This document shows positions 12,772 through 24,439 of a DNA stretch of 64,000 nucleotides, one piece after another. Source of the DNA: Microvelia longipes (Eukaryota > Arthropoda > Insecta > Hemiptera > Veliidae); assembly GCA_018340805.1 (NCBI GenBank), contig JACMZG010001913.1, positions 17,725,629 through 17,789,628 of the forward strand, given 5' to 3'. Position 1 is the first letter of the stretch. Every line of letters starts with the position of its first letter. The translations under genes were made by a program, and so were the position numbers. The notes beneath the pieces were generated by a model. That model was not told the DNA's origin and made no database searches. It worked only from the letters and a program-made list of their open reading frames with translations.

Positions 12772-15018
12772 TCAAGAATGTGTTATATAAGAATCAAGTA
12801 TTTGGGAAAACGTGCGTTTATTGGAAGTCATTTTAACTTGAGAAATTGATTTAAATAAAACACACGGAGAAAGATCCTCAGGAAGTTTTGTCAAATATTT
12901 GGAACCAATGACGAAATCTGCCTTCATTAGAACACTTTCATTCATTCCGAGTATTCCTAGAGAAACAAAGAGAATAAAGACAATAATAATTATAACAAAG
13001 ATAATAATAAGGATATCACATTATTATAATAACACAAAAATTATAATTGAGGTAATATTAATTAAGATAATAAATGTTAAATAACAAAAACTAAGATATT
13101 ACTTGATTAAAATATTACATGAATTTTTAAAAGATATCATAAAATACACAGGAATTTTATTAAAGTAGGAATTAAAATGGTTACTTAGCATGTTAAGCAA
13201 AATAACAATGTTTCCAGAGCAACATGTGTTGTTTCCTTGTTCAGCATCATCAAGGTTTTTAAACAATAAAATCATCAAATATATTAGAAGTAGATAAAAC
13301 TTTTTTGCTTTAAATTCCGATGATGAGTTTTTATAAAATTAAAATAGTTTAACATCCTAAAGACTAAAATTTTTATTAATTTCTTTATTAGCTATAAATT
13401 TTACGATACCAAACATTCTACAAATTTGATTAGTTATATCAAATAAAAGTAAGGAAGATTTGTTATTGGCACTCAAAATTAAGGTTTTTGTCAGATACTG
13501 ATAGTCTTTAAGGCCTTGAGCTAGTCCAGTCTACTGCCTCAAACAAGCCTTTGTTAACATTAGTAACTTTTGTCAATAAAATATCTCCATAAAAAATTTT
13601 ACCAAAAAACAAAATCCACTTCCACAAAAAATGTTTAATGGAGAATGCAGAGAGATTTTTCTCTTCCCTAAAATGTCTGACAAACATTTCAATCCTCTAT
13701 AGTATCAAATCTAACCATTGATAAAAGTAACTGTTAATTTTTTCCTTATCATGAATGAGGTCTTATACAAAGCAAGATTGAACCAGTGTTACAATAAAGT
13801 AGTAAATTGAAAGAAAAATTTAAATATTAACTGCCAACAACTGTTTGCCAAATCTAAGGAGCCACAATAACTAAACAAATTTTACCAATAGCAGTCCTAA
13901 AAAGAAATTCATCTCCATCTCTCAAGTAGACATCCCAAACTCTAGATGCTAAGTCTAAATTCATGGCTTTGGCGTAAACTGTATAGAGCCAGTCTAATAA
14001 GTATAAATCGGGTGTCAATTTCGTGGCTTCTAGATGAGAACAAAGCCTCGGGTAGTTTTCTTTTAATAATTCAAGATAAGCTTCATAATAACCTTCCATC
14101 TGGAAATTAAAAAAAAACAATGTTATATACATATTCACAGAGATGTAGGCCTCAATTTCAAGGCACTTGGATTGTTTTTACATCACATCATAATCCAAAT
14201 TATTTTCTCTGATTAATAATCAGGCTTTAAAATTAACAAGCCAGGAGATCAATTTGGTAGGCACTGGGAGTAAACTGGCAGTATTCCCTTGCAAAAATTA
14301 CCTACCTGGGCTTCCCCTGGGAGTTAATTATCACACACCCAGATAATTGTCCAGGGTATTGTCAACACTCTGGACTATTCAGAGGGTTATCTATCACCCC
14401 TCATTCATTACTATCAATCTGTCACTATAACTTATCTAAGAAATTATGGAAAATTCTCTCAGCAAATCCTTTAAGCAATAAAAAAAATCAAACATGTATT
14501 TCATGAACATTTTTTATTGAATAACAAATTAATTCTGAAAAAAAAAATATTTTTAATATTACCATTTTTTCATTTAATGAATAGAAAGCACGGTGACAAG
14601 GTCTATTAAGAACATTAGCGAAACAAATAAAAGCATCAGCGACATCCATATTGAGTATCAAAACAGCTGCTATAAACGACATGCCTTGAACATAACCAAT
14701 ATCTGGTCTATAGCATACATAAGCTGCTAGCAGATCATGTAACATGTTGTAGTATGGACCACCCTGCAAAGAAAAATAAATATAAAGCAATCCTTCAACT
14801 TTACCACGTGTTTAAAGATTTATTATAATGATATAATGTAATTATTATTTATAGAGATAGAGTATAGAGACGGGAGTTGAAATACTTATATAATGAGAGT
14901 GATGACAATGGAATAATTTAGCAGATTTTTATCGAACAATTATGCTTAATAGGTTGTTTGGACAACAGAAGTGGACTTGGAGGATCAATTCCACTTTGCC
15001 TCCTGATATAATATATAT

Positions 15019-15057
<39 letters not shown>

Positions 15058-15080
15058 TATATATATATATATATATATAT

Positions 15081-15116
<36 letters not shown>

Positions 15117-15314
15117 AATAATAAAATGATCGTTTTAGGGCTCTTCGGCCATCAGGATATTCATCCTGCGCCAACAAGGTGGGAACCACCAATAAGGTGG
15201 TTACCTTGTTGGCGAAATATTTTAAATAAAAATACTATTCATATGATCTAGGAGCATAGCCCTGGCTGCGAACCCCGGATCTCCGGTACCAAAATCGATA
15301 TATATTAAATAATT

Positions 15315-15388
<74 letters not shown>

Positions 15389-18300
15389 ATATATATTAAA
15401 TAGTATACTTCCATTTTTTAAATTTACATATTAAATTACAATAGTAGAAATAATTAAATCTATCTCTAGATTCAAATTTGTGAGCATATAGTATTATTTC
15501 AAAAATGTGAGCCCTCAAAAGCTAATGCTAGAGTGAGGACTCAGTCTAGACTCTAGTGGCTTTTATTACAATTAAAAAAAGTAAAATATGTTTAAATACC
15601 TAATATAATAATATAAAAACCTATACACGCAACACAACTTAAAATACAAAATAATTATCATAACAAGTCCTCCAGAAATTACCATGATTTCAAATTATGT
15701 TATAAGAATGCTGAATAGAGTATTTATTATTAAATAATCCATAACGATAATAATAATCCATCCTAATACAGTAAATACATTCATTTATTCCCTGCTGTTA
15801 CCAGTCCTGGCAATGACCTCACTCAATAATGCTTAACTTACATGATCCCACAAAACCCATAGATATACTTCCTCTATTAAAATTAAACTAAGTATTATTA
15901 TTTATTAATAAAAGGATAGACTCGTTATAAGTTTTAACTTATTTTTCAATTTTTCAAAAAATTTTAAAAAAATGCATCCAAGTCATTTAATGAAAATTGA
16001 ACTAATGTTGATAGTGAGATAAAACTTGGCACTTATGTTAGTTTTATATAAGACTACATGCATACCAAATCACAAATCAATTAAAACATTTCTCCACAAT
16101 TTTTTTTCAAAATATTTTCTGTCATTATTTCCGGTTAATTTGGGTACAAAGTTTTAACTCTCTAGCATAAATAAAATAGGACACTAGGAGCTACGATGAT
16201 AACAGAAACCAAAAATACTATAATTAAGTGAGGATTATAGTGATAAAATTATTACCTTTTGAAAAATACAAAGATTTGGAAAGGTGCGGCTAATATCAAG
16301 CTGTATAAGATCTAAACTAGATTCTCTATCCAAACCATTTTCTTGACTCGATGTTAGTTTATTACTTAGCTTTTCTTTTGCTCTAAACAAAATAAGTACG
16401 AAGTAGTAGATAGTAGGTTTTTTACCAATTTGTTCAAATAGTATTAAGGATATGGATAGTAAAGAAAATTTACATTAAACCCATTCTTTTTAAAACCAAA
16501 AGAATATACTAGGAAACAAAGAAGAGAGTCTCTCCACAAAAATAATTGTTTATTGGCAAAGCGCTTTTAACCTAACATGTGGCCATCATCAGTGCCATAA
16601 AAATAAAGATGAAAGTTAGACATACATAAAACTATTTTCTTGTCTAAGATGGCTTTATTTTTATAGCACTGATGATGGCCTCATGTTAGGTTGAAAGTGC
16701 TTTGCCAATAAACAATTATTTTTGTGGAGAGACTTTTTTAATTGTTTCCTAGTATGGATAACTCCACTTGTGCTCAATCACATTTAAAAGAATATAGTAA
16801 ACACATTTAAAGGAGGGGACAAGTTCAATTCAAATATATTTGCACACTAACAAGCATAAAATTAATCAACAAAATCACAAATTTCATACGGAGATAAATT
16901 ATTTTTAATTACTTTTCCTTATTTTTGGGGCGCTAATTATTAAAATTAGTGTGCAAGTAAGAGCACTAATCCTAGTCCTAGGCATCAGATAAAGTAGAGC
17001 AATTGGAAAATTATTGATTGAGAAATACATTAGAACTCTGACAACAGGGAAAATTATTGATTAAATACATTAAAACTCTGACCAACAGAGAAATTATTGA
17101 TTGAGAAATACATTAGAACTCTGACAACAGGGAAAATTATTGATTAAGAAATAAATACATTAAAACTCTGACAACAGAGAAAATTATTGATTGAGAAATA
17201 CATTAGAAGTCTGACAACAGGGAAAATTATTGATTAAGAAATAAATACATTAAAACTCTGACAACAGAGAAAATTATTGATTGAGAAATACATTAGAACT
17301 CTGACAACAGGGAAAATTATTGATTAAGAAATAAATACATTAAAACTCTGACAACAGAGAAAATTTTGATTGAAAATACATTAGAACTCTGACAACAGAG
17401 AAAATTATTGATTGAGAAATACATTAGAACTCTAACAACAGAGAAAATTATTGATTGAGAAATACATTACAGTCTATCGTTTAGTTTAAAAATCCCCAAG
17501 GTCATAAGTATTTTTGGGATTGACCAATGAGAGAAGCCGCTGCCAACCTCTCACTTAAAAAGAGAAAAAAATCCCTACCACAATAACCGCTGTAGGGAAA
17601 AAACCTTCTTTCCGGCAATCGTTAACTTTTTGTTTGTGGGTCTTCTTTTGATTACATCGTTTTGAAAACTACTTTCAAATTAATCTTAAAAATGATATTT
17701 TAAAATAAAACTACACAAAAGAAATGTAAAAAAACATCGCCAAGAAAATACGGGTAAAATAACCTGATTTGTTTACATAGTTTTTTCCCGATCCCTTCTT
17801 GCAGGGATTTTTTTTCTTAAGAATCAGTGGTGTCTAAACTGACCTGTCAAGATTTTTAAACTAAACGATACACTGTAGAACTCTGACAACAGAGAAAATT
17901 ATTGATTGAGAAATACATTAGAACTCTGACAACAGGGAAAATTATTGATTAAGAAATAAATACATTAAAACTCTGACAACAGAGAAAATTATTGATTGAG
18001 AAATACATTAGAAGTCTGACAACAGGAAAATTATTGATAAGAAATAAATACATTAAAAACTCTGACAACAGAGAAAATTATTGATTGAGAAATACATTAG
18101 AACTCTGACAACAGGGAAAATTATTGATTAAGAAATAAATACATTAAAACTCTGACAACAGAGAAAATTATTGATTGAGAAATACATTAGAACTCTGACA
18201 ACAGAGAAAATTATTGATTGAGAAATACATTAGAACTCTGACAACAGAGAAAATTATTGATTGAGAAATACATTAGAACTCTAACAACAGAGAAAATCAT

Positions 18301-21300
18301 TGAGAAATACATTACAGTCTTCGTTTAGTTTAAAAATCCCCAAGGTCATAAGTATTTTGGGATTGACCAATGAGAAGCCGCTGCCAACCTCTCACTTAAA
18401 AAGAGAAAAAAATCCCTACCACAATAACCGCTGTAGGGAAAAAACCTTCTTTCCGGCAATCGTTAACTTTTTGTTTGTGGGTCTTCTTTTGATTACATCG
18501 TTTTGAAAACTACTTTCAAATTAATCTTAAAAATTATATTTTAAAATAAAACTACACAAAAGAAATGTAAAAAAACATCGCCAAGAAAATACGGGTAAAA
18601 TAACCTGATTTGTTTACATAGTTTTTTCCCGATCCCTTCTTGCAGGGATTTTTTTCTTAAGAATCAGTGGTGTCTAAACTGACATGTCAAGATTTTTAAA
18701 CTAAACGATACACTGTAGAACTCTGACAACAGAGAAAATTATTGATTGAGAAATACATTAGAACTCTGACAACAGGGAAAATTATTGATTAAGAAATAAA
18801 TACATTAAAACTCTGACAACAGAGAAAATTATTGATTGAGAAATACATTAGAAGTCTGACAACAGGGAAAATTATTGATTAAGAAATAAATACATTAGAA
18901 CTCTGACAACAGGGAAAATTATTGATTAAGAAATAAATACATTAAAACTCTGAAAACAGGAAAAGCTATTGATTAAGAAATACATCAGATCTGACAACAT
19001 ACATATGGATAAGGCATTAAAACAAAAACTAACCTTGTGACACAAATATCATACAACTCCCTAGTTAAATTTAAATCATTGCTGATGGCTAATTTCCACA
19101 CCTTTCCTCTCACTCCAGGGGGTATTCCTAACCACCACATGTCTAAAGTCTTTTTACTTGTTTTCCTGTAAAATAAAAGGAGGGGAAATAATTAACAAAA
19201 ATAAATAATGTAACATTTGTGTTTATTCATTATCAATGTTGACATGTCACCACAGGAAGACCTTAACCTTAAGGACAATTGCGTAAAAGCCTACAAAGTT
19301 TATTCACTTTCAACGTAGAAACTTTTAAAGGAATAGTCATACAAACGTGTAACATATAATTTTATTAATCAACTGTTGTTCTTGTTTAATAAAAACTCAG
19401 AAAGTAAAACTTTTACCCGGATTCAACTCACTTGTTAGATAGCCAAAGCCTATTTTTAAAAATAAAAAAATCAGGTACAAATTTTTTCAGGTACCTCAGA
19501 ATTTTCTCACCACATCGGATTCAATACGCTCATCTTCCCTACTTAGGACTTCCCTCGTCCTCAAAATTGACAATTTACTGAAATTTATACTAAAATACAT
19601 CTTTGGACTCGCTTCGCTCGTCCTCAAATAGTAATTACATTAGTTTTACCCCCCAGTGGTCACCTATCTAAGCACTGAACTTGCTTGATGCTGCTTATCT
19701 TTTATGATCCAACAAAAACCATAGATATACTTGCCCACAGATATTGAAAAGAAACTTAGCATACTTAATAATTATGTAAAGGAATGCGCTTGTAAAAAAT
19801 TTCAACTCAATGGTATTATTAAACAATTTTTTAAAAAACATATACAGGTCATATGATAAGAATTAATCTAATGCTGATAATGAGAAGAAACATGGCACAT
19901 ATGTTGGTCTTAATTATGAATAGATGTGTGCCAAATCTCAAACTGATGGACAAATTTTTCCGAGTTAAATGAATTTTTTGCTAAATCATTATTGCAGGTA
20001 AATGATGCCATAAAAATTATTTTCTGGATAGCACAAAAATACATAAGGATTGATTTTTGAACAAAGTTTAACTCTTTAAGTAAAAAAATAAGAAAAGTAA
20101 TAAATAAAAATATGAAAAATAAATAAGGTTGGTTCATACTTACACTTGATTCCATTTAGGAAGTAAATCGTGTATCCAAACTCTGGTAGCATTGGCTAGT
20201 TCGTCTTCAGTCTTTAACTGATGTTGCAATAACTTTTTTCTCTCTTTAGCCTCTTTTAATTCTAAAATTGAATTATTAAATAGATGTAAAAGAATGAAAT
20301 GAAAGTTAAACAAGTCTTTAAAATTAAAAAAAAATAATTGTCATAAAATAAACAACAATAATAAAGATGTAAACACTAGTTTAGAATGGAATAGAACAAG
20401 TGTGACTACTTCATTGAAAGTTTTTAATTTCAATATAATTATAATAGTTTGGAGTCCTGTGGAGATAAATTTATTTAATTATCACGACTGTCAAATTTGC
20501 AATATATTAACTAATTGATGCAGGATCATTCTGTGAATGAATGATACAGTTCTAATGAAATAAAATATGCAAGTTCTCTTACTAGCATATTTTCCAATCT
20601 TTTTCACATATCAAGTTTGTACAGCATTAACACATTTTACATATGAATTGTAAAAATAAAATAAAACATCTGTCGCCATATCTGGGATAAAATTGGAAAT
20701 TTACTAATAAGCACAACTGAAATAAAAAAAAAAAATAACCTCTTTTCATTTAATTTTGGTCATTTCCATTTGGGACTAATTTCAAAAACTTGCCCATCTA
20801 TCTCTTAGTTGAAAAATGTTATACCTTTTTTTCTAGCAGATCTAAGAATGCTGTCATGTTGACTAGCATGAGATTGACGCTCTTCTTTACTTTTTTCAGG
20901 CAGTCCTTCAGGTCTTTCTAAAGGTATTAAGCCACTACTGCCCTGAACACTATCACTACTAACTGAACCTTGTTCCTGGAACATATAAGATGGAAATCAG
21001 AAATGTAATTTTAATAACAGGTAATTTAATTAATAATAAGTAAGTTGTGAACCATTTTTTAATGCCATGTTAAAAAAATTGAGTCAAAGGCTCAACTTAT
21101 ACCTTAAGTACTTAAGGTATAAGGCTGTACTTAAGGCTGTACTTATACCTTTTTTGAATTCCCTGAATTGATGTCACTGATTGTCATAAAGACTAATAGA
21201 AAAAACTACTAAAATATTCTATTTTTAGCTAATTTTCATAAGAAAGAGACCCTTATAAGTTTGTTATATTTATTATAAGATTATTATGTTAACTGATGAT

Positions 21301-24300
21301 AAGACGTGGCTCAAGCTCTAATCTGCATAAGTGTAACAAAATCAAGTACCCACTTAATCAGTGGTTCTCAGGCTTTTTGAAACAACATACCAGTAAACAT
21401 CCAAAATAATATTTTGCGAACCCCTATGATTTATAACACATATTTATTCAATAAATAATACTTTTTTCACAATAGATACAATAAAGCCCCTGTATACTGT
21501 CAATAAAATAATGTTTAACGTTGAAATAAAATTAATCTAAATAAAAAATTCTTTTTTCCAAAAAAAATTGAATATTCACTAAAAATGACTTTACTACTTT
21601 TAATTCTTATTGTTTTTTTAATATATTTTTTGTGTATCACAATTTTTATCTACAACAGATGTAAGATTTTTCCAAGGTAAAATAAATAATGTAACCTAAA
21701 ACTCTTCCGCATATAGTGGTAGGCATACCACACTTAGATAACCCCTGCCCTAAGTAAGTAAGCATTTTTATGCCATTTTGGCAATTTGACCAGGCATCTA
21801 TCTGGATTCCCTGAGGTTAGGCAGGTTATCAGATATTTCTAGTTTACTAAATTAATATTTTCTCTTCTTCTAATTATGGAATTATAATTTTCTTTTCAAA
21901 AAATCCTAATTTTAAATTAAATTAAATTTATTTTTTATTTTTGTTTATTATTTTTTTTACTTTATTTTGGATAATTTGTTTTGTAGAGGAAAAGTATGTC
22001 AGAGAAAGCATATTTTCAATTTTGAATTTAGGCTTTGTTGTGATACTCTATTTATGTAACCATTCACACTCTTTTCTATACCATGCCGTTTGCCTTGTTT
22101 TCCTCCACAGCAAACTGACATTTCATGGTCCCAACTATATGGTGGCCTTCCTACTTTTCTTTTTTGTTGATAGGGTACAATTGCATCCAGGTCTTCAGCC
22201 ATCTTTTGCCCTTTGCTTTAAGTATGATGCACTAAGTGAACTACTTTTAAAATCATATGTTTCCCTAGTAGTTTAGTTTAGTAGTTTCCTAGTGGATTAA
22301 TTTTCTTTCATCCAACTTATAAAAGCAAATAACGTGACCATTCAGTGTTGCTAAGTTCGGAACTTGAAAAGTGTTTGTTTTTTTTGTTTGTTTATTTTTT
22401 GCAAAACTTGGTAGTATCAAATGAAATACAGTTTATAGTTAATTGGGTAAAAATGTTAATTAGGCTAAATCAATTATTGCTATGATTGTTTATAATCTTA
22501 AGATGATTCATGTGTATAATCATTAGAACAATTATTAATTTATTAAACATACCTTTATAGTTAGGAGATATTAAAATCATTTTTACATTATATCAGCATA
22601 AAAAGAAACAAAGTCCTAAAAGTAATGATAAATCTACTCACATCAGAGAAATTATCTCTTGGAAGAGCAGATAAGCTTCTTGATATGGCTGATTTTCCAA
22701 ACAAACTCCATCCATCGTTATTTTCATTTTCCGTTTTTCCTTTCCAACCAAATACACTTCTAAAATAAATTTTAAAAAATGCATAACATTAGCTCCAAGA
22801 AGTAAATACAAATCATGAGTGTCATAAGTCTAAAAATTAACACAGTCAAAGAAAAAGACCATTTCTTTGACTTAAGTTACAAAAAAAACTATGATGACAT
22901 CAGCTAAAGTCAGCATTATTATACTTAAATCAAGTGTTCCCTTTTTCCTTCAATAGTTTAATTTCCCAGCTTCACTGAAAAAAATCGGGTACGGTGTACC
23001 TCAGAACTTTTCCTCATCACATCAGATTTGCTACGCTCATTCTCCCTGCTTCCAACTCGCTTCGCTCATCCTCATAATAGACAATTAGTCAAATTTATAC
23101 TGCCTACATGTCTTCAGACTCGCTATGCTCGTCCGCAAATAGTAAATGTCTCTGTTTCATTCTCAGTGGTCACCCATACAGCACTGACCACACTTAATGC
23201 AGCTTAATTTTTATGATCCAACAAAAATCATGGCTATACTTGTCGTATTGAAACGAAACTTAGTGTACTTATTTAATAAGTATAAGTATACACTTTTACT
23301 AAATTTCAACTCAATTAAATAATTTTTTTGATTTTTTAATTTAAAAAAAAAAAACGTACACAATTCATTCAATTAAAATGTAACTAATGCTGATAATGAA
23401 ATGAAACTTGTCATATATGTTATTCCTATACATTGCTACATATGTGCCAAATTTCAATCGGATCGCATAGTTTATCCATGTTTTAATTTTTTGTCATCAT
23501 TCTGAGTTAATGACATCATAAAAAAATTAGATTCCGAACAGCACAACAACAGTGGTAGGCTGATTTTTGTACGAAGTTTCAACTCTCTAGCATTAAAGAT
23601 TTTAAAAATACTTTTTTTTAGCTTATTTAAGAAAATGATTTATTATTAATTTTTAGGTAATTCATCAAAATAAAGGCACACCTGCTAAAAAATCCAGAAA
23701 TTCCTCTTCTCTTAGGTTTGTCCCCTAAGGATCCTTGAGAGCCAATACTACAGTTGCCAATAGATAACAAGGAACAACTATCACCATTTTCAAAAAAAGC
23801 GCTTGATGATCCTTCTTCAGTTGTTATGGGTGAATAGTCACTCAAACTTGACACCGTACTAGAAAATGAGCCAGCTTCAGTACTCACTCGATGCAAGGTT
23901 GATCGGACAGCTTTAGGACTTGGAGCAGATTGTTGTTGAACATTATCACTTTTCTTATCATTATTTACAATTAATATTTGCTTAGTTAAAGGACTATAAG
24001 CGATTGGAAGATCATTAAGAGCATTATCTAAAGAAGTTGGAGTATGAACATTTTTATTTACATCATTTCCATTAGTTTCTGCTTTATCGTCAATGGTTTT
24101 ATCAGGTTCTTTAATTTTATCAACACAATCAGGCCACGTTTTACACCAATTTTCAGTGCTGTTACCATCGTCATGACTTTCTTCTTGCGGCTGTTCCTCT
24201 ATTTCTTCAGCTCCTTCATTCTTAATAAGTACTGGTACACTTTTGGATTTCAATTTTTGAAGAAATACTTTCTGAAGGAAATGGCCTGGTCCATGCTTCA

Positions 24301-24439
24301 ATTTGGCCGATTCATGTCCTTGTATTCTTGATATCAATTGTGAATCACATTCAATAAGATGTTCATTAAAATTAAAATCCTGTGAATCAGTACTATCTGA
24401 CGTGTCTGCTGACACATCTCCATTTGAAACCGTTTTCAT
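12772..24439 (-). CDS. TBC1D12/TBC1D14-type RabGAP, nine exons, complete
   Basis: Exons, in order of translation, are 24439-23682, 22759-22642, 20975-20825, 20261-20144, 19165-19034, 16382-16256, 14763-14563, 14099-13886 and 12956-12772. All borders are GT/AG, the phases close, and the product is 667 residues. Residues 1-253 are a low-complexity Ser/Asp/Glu-rich tail. A charged coiled-coil-like linker ([15 protein letters not shown]) follows at about 340-360. The TBC domain begins near residue 395 ([17 protein letters not shown]) and runs to about 630. Both GAP fingers are present: Arg in [10 protein letters not shown] and Gln in YVQGMSF. The linker plus TBC order fits the TBC1D12/14 pair, which regulates recycling-endosome and autophagosome Rabs. 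The last exon ([13 protein letters not shown] [12 protein letters not shown], ending ILDSYITHS) was found by frame and homology, not as a long ORF. The ATG at 24439 is the first in the long open exon. Confidence 0.92.
15004..15117. repeat. (CA)n/(TA)n compound microsatellite
   Basis: CACACA run at about 15021-15053 followed by TATATA tracts, in a TBC-gene intron. Confidence 0.95.
15135..15300. repeat. Interspersed repeat also found at 47755-47935
   Basis: Shares CTTCGGCCATC / CTTTTCAGCCCATC, a GGAACCAC..AAGGTGG block, CTGCGAACCCCGGATCTCCG and ACCAAAATCGA with 47755-47935 (GCAAACCCCAGACCTCCAG, GCCGAAATCGA). A perfect ACCAACAAGG-type stem (CCAACAAGGTGG with CCACC..CCTTGTTGG) sits in the middle. 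Box-B-like sequence suggests a SINE relic, but the head is not clear. Confidence 0.5.
15309..15400. repeat. (TA)n microsatellite
   Basis: TA tracts with small interruptions directly after the repeat at 15135-15300. Confidence 0.95.
15780..16205. repeat. Copy of interspersed repeat family
   Basis: Shares CATAGATATACTT, a tract matching GAAACTTAGCATACTTA, GGCACATATGTTGG-like and CAAAGTTTTAACTCTCTAGC with the copies at 19480-20070 and 22980-23600. Noncoding, in a TBC-gene intron. Confidence 0.6.
16506..16755. repeat. Palindrome with paired hammerhead-like motifs
   Basis: Left arm TACTAGGAAACAA..GAGTCTCTCCACAAAAATAA and right arm its reverse complement ending CCTAGTATG, about 250 bp, in a TBC-gene intron. 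The plus-strand copy at 16668-16706 keeps CUGAUGA and GAAA intact; the minus-strand copy at 16561-16596 has CUGAUGA but AAAA. Both share the stem II sequence GGCC..GGUU. Confidence 0.85.
17470..17875. mobile_element. TA-flanked MITE, copy 1
   Basis: Ends CAGTCTATCGTTTAGTTTAA and its inverted partner TTAAACTAAACGATACACTG, with TA on both sides. Reconstructing the empty site gives an intact minisatellite unit (ACATTAGAAC), so TA is the target duplication. 406 bp, no transposase. Internal subterminal sequences include GGGATTGACC and GCAGGGATTTTTT. Assigned to Tc1/mariner-like elements by TIR and TA duplication. Confidence 0.88.
18315..18715. mobile_element. TA-flanked MITE, copy 2
   Basis: About 98 percent identical to copy 1 by eye (for example CCTGTCAAG there, CATGTCAAG here; one AT missing from the left end). 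Because the flanking array is also shared, it arose by local duplication and not by a separate jump. Confidence 0.88.
19480..20070. repeat. Copy of interspersed repeat family
   Basis: Runs from TCAGGTACCTCAGAATTTTC through GACTCGCTTCGCTCGTCC, ATGATCCAACAAAAACCATA, GATATACTTGCC and GATTGATTTTTGAACAAAG to AACTCTTTAAG. The same ordered blocks occur at 22980-23600. Overlaps a stray open frame that has no protein similarity. Intronic. Confidence 0.75.
21370..22600. other. Intron sequence, no gene seen
   Basis: TBC-gene intron between exons 2 and 3. A minus-strand frame at 22202-21999 includes [15 protein letters not shown], which vaguely resembles the C-terminal tail of some non-LTR retrotransposon proteins, but the match is too short to name. 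Confidence 0.35.
22980..23600. repeat. Copy of interspersed repeat family
   Basis: Same block order as 19480-20070: GGTACCTCAGAACTTTTCC-like start, two versions of the ACTCGCTTCGCTC palindromic motif, TATGATCCAACAAAAATCAT, TATACTTGTCGTATTGAAAC, and TGATTTTTGTACGAAGTTTC then AACTCTCTAGCAT at the end. Lies just before the donor of the first TBC exon. Confidence 0.75.

Larger units (their letters stand above)
17003..18998. repeat. Minisatellite, alternating 43/47 bp units, with two MITE insertions
   Basis: Units read GAACTCTGACAACAGAGAAA + ATTATTGATTGAGAAATACATTA and a longer variant with GGGAAAA and AAGAAATAAATACATTAA, alternating to give a dimer of about 90 bp. Two MITE copies (17470-17875 and 18315-18715) interrupt it at the same unit position and the same array context flanks both, showing that a block of about 840 bp (array plus MITE) duplicated as one. 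Sits in the intron between TBC-gene exons 5 and 6. Confidence 0.95.

Noticed and set aside
18300..18506. 68-codon frame in the MITE
   Set aside because: Not conserved as a frame in the two other copies; MITE is noncoding.
17003..18998. CRISPR-like regular repeats
   Set aside because: Units abut with no unique spacers, alternate 43/47 bp, and lie in an intron of a eukaryotic gene. It is a minisatellite.
21999..22202. Minus-strand frame with [11 protein letters not shown] as a retrotransposon protein tail
   Set aside because: Only about 15 residues look suggestive and no neighbouring blocks follow; not enough to name.
24044..24331. Phe/Ile-rich plus-strand frame resembling a membrane protein
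   Set aside because: Antisense shadow of the first TBC-gene exon.
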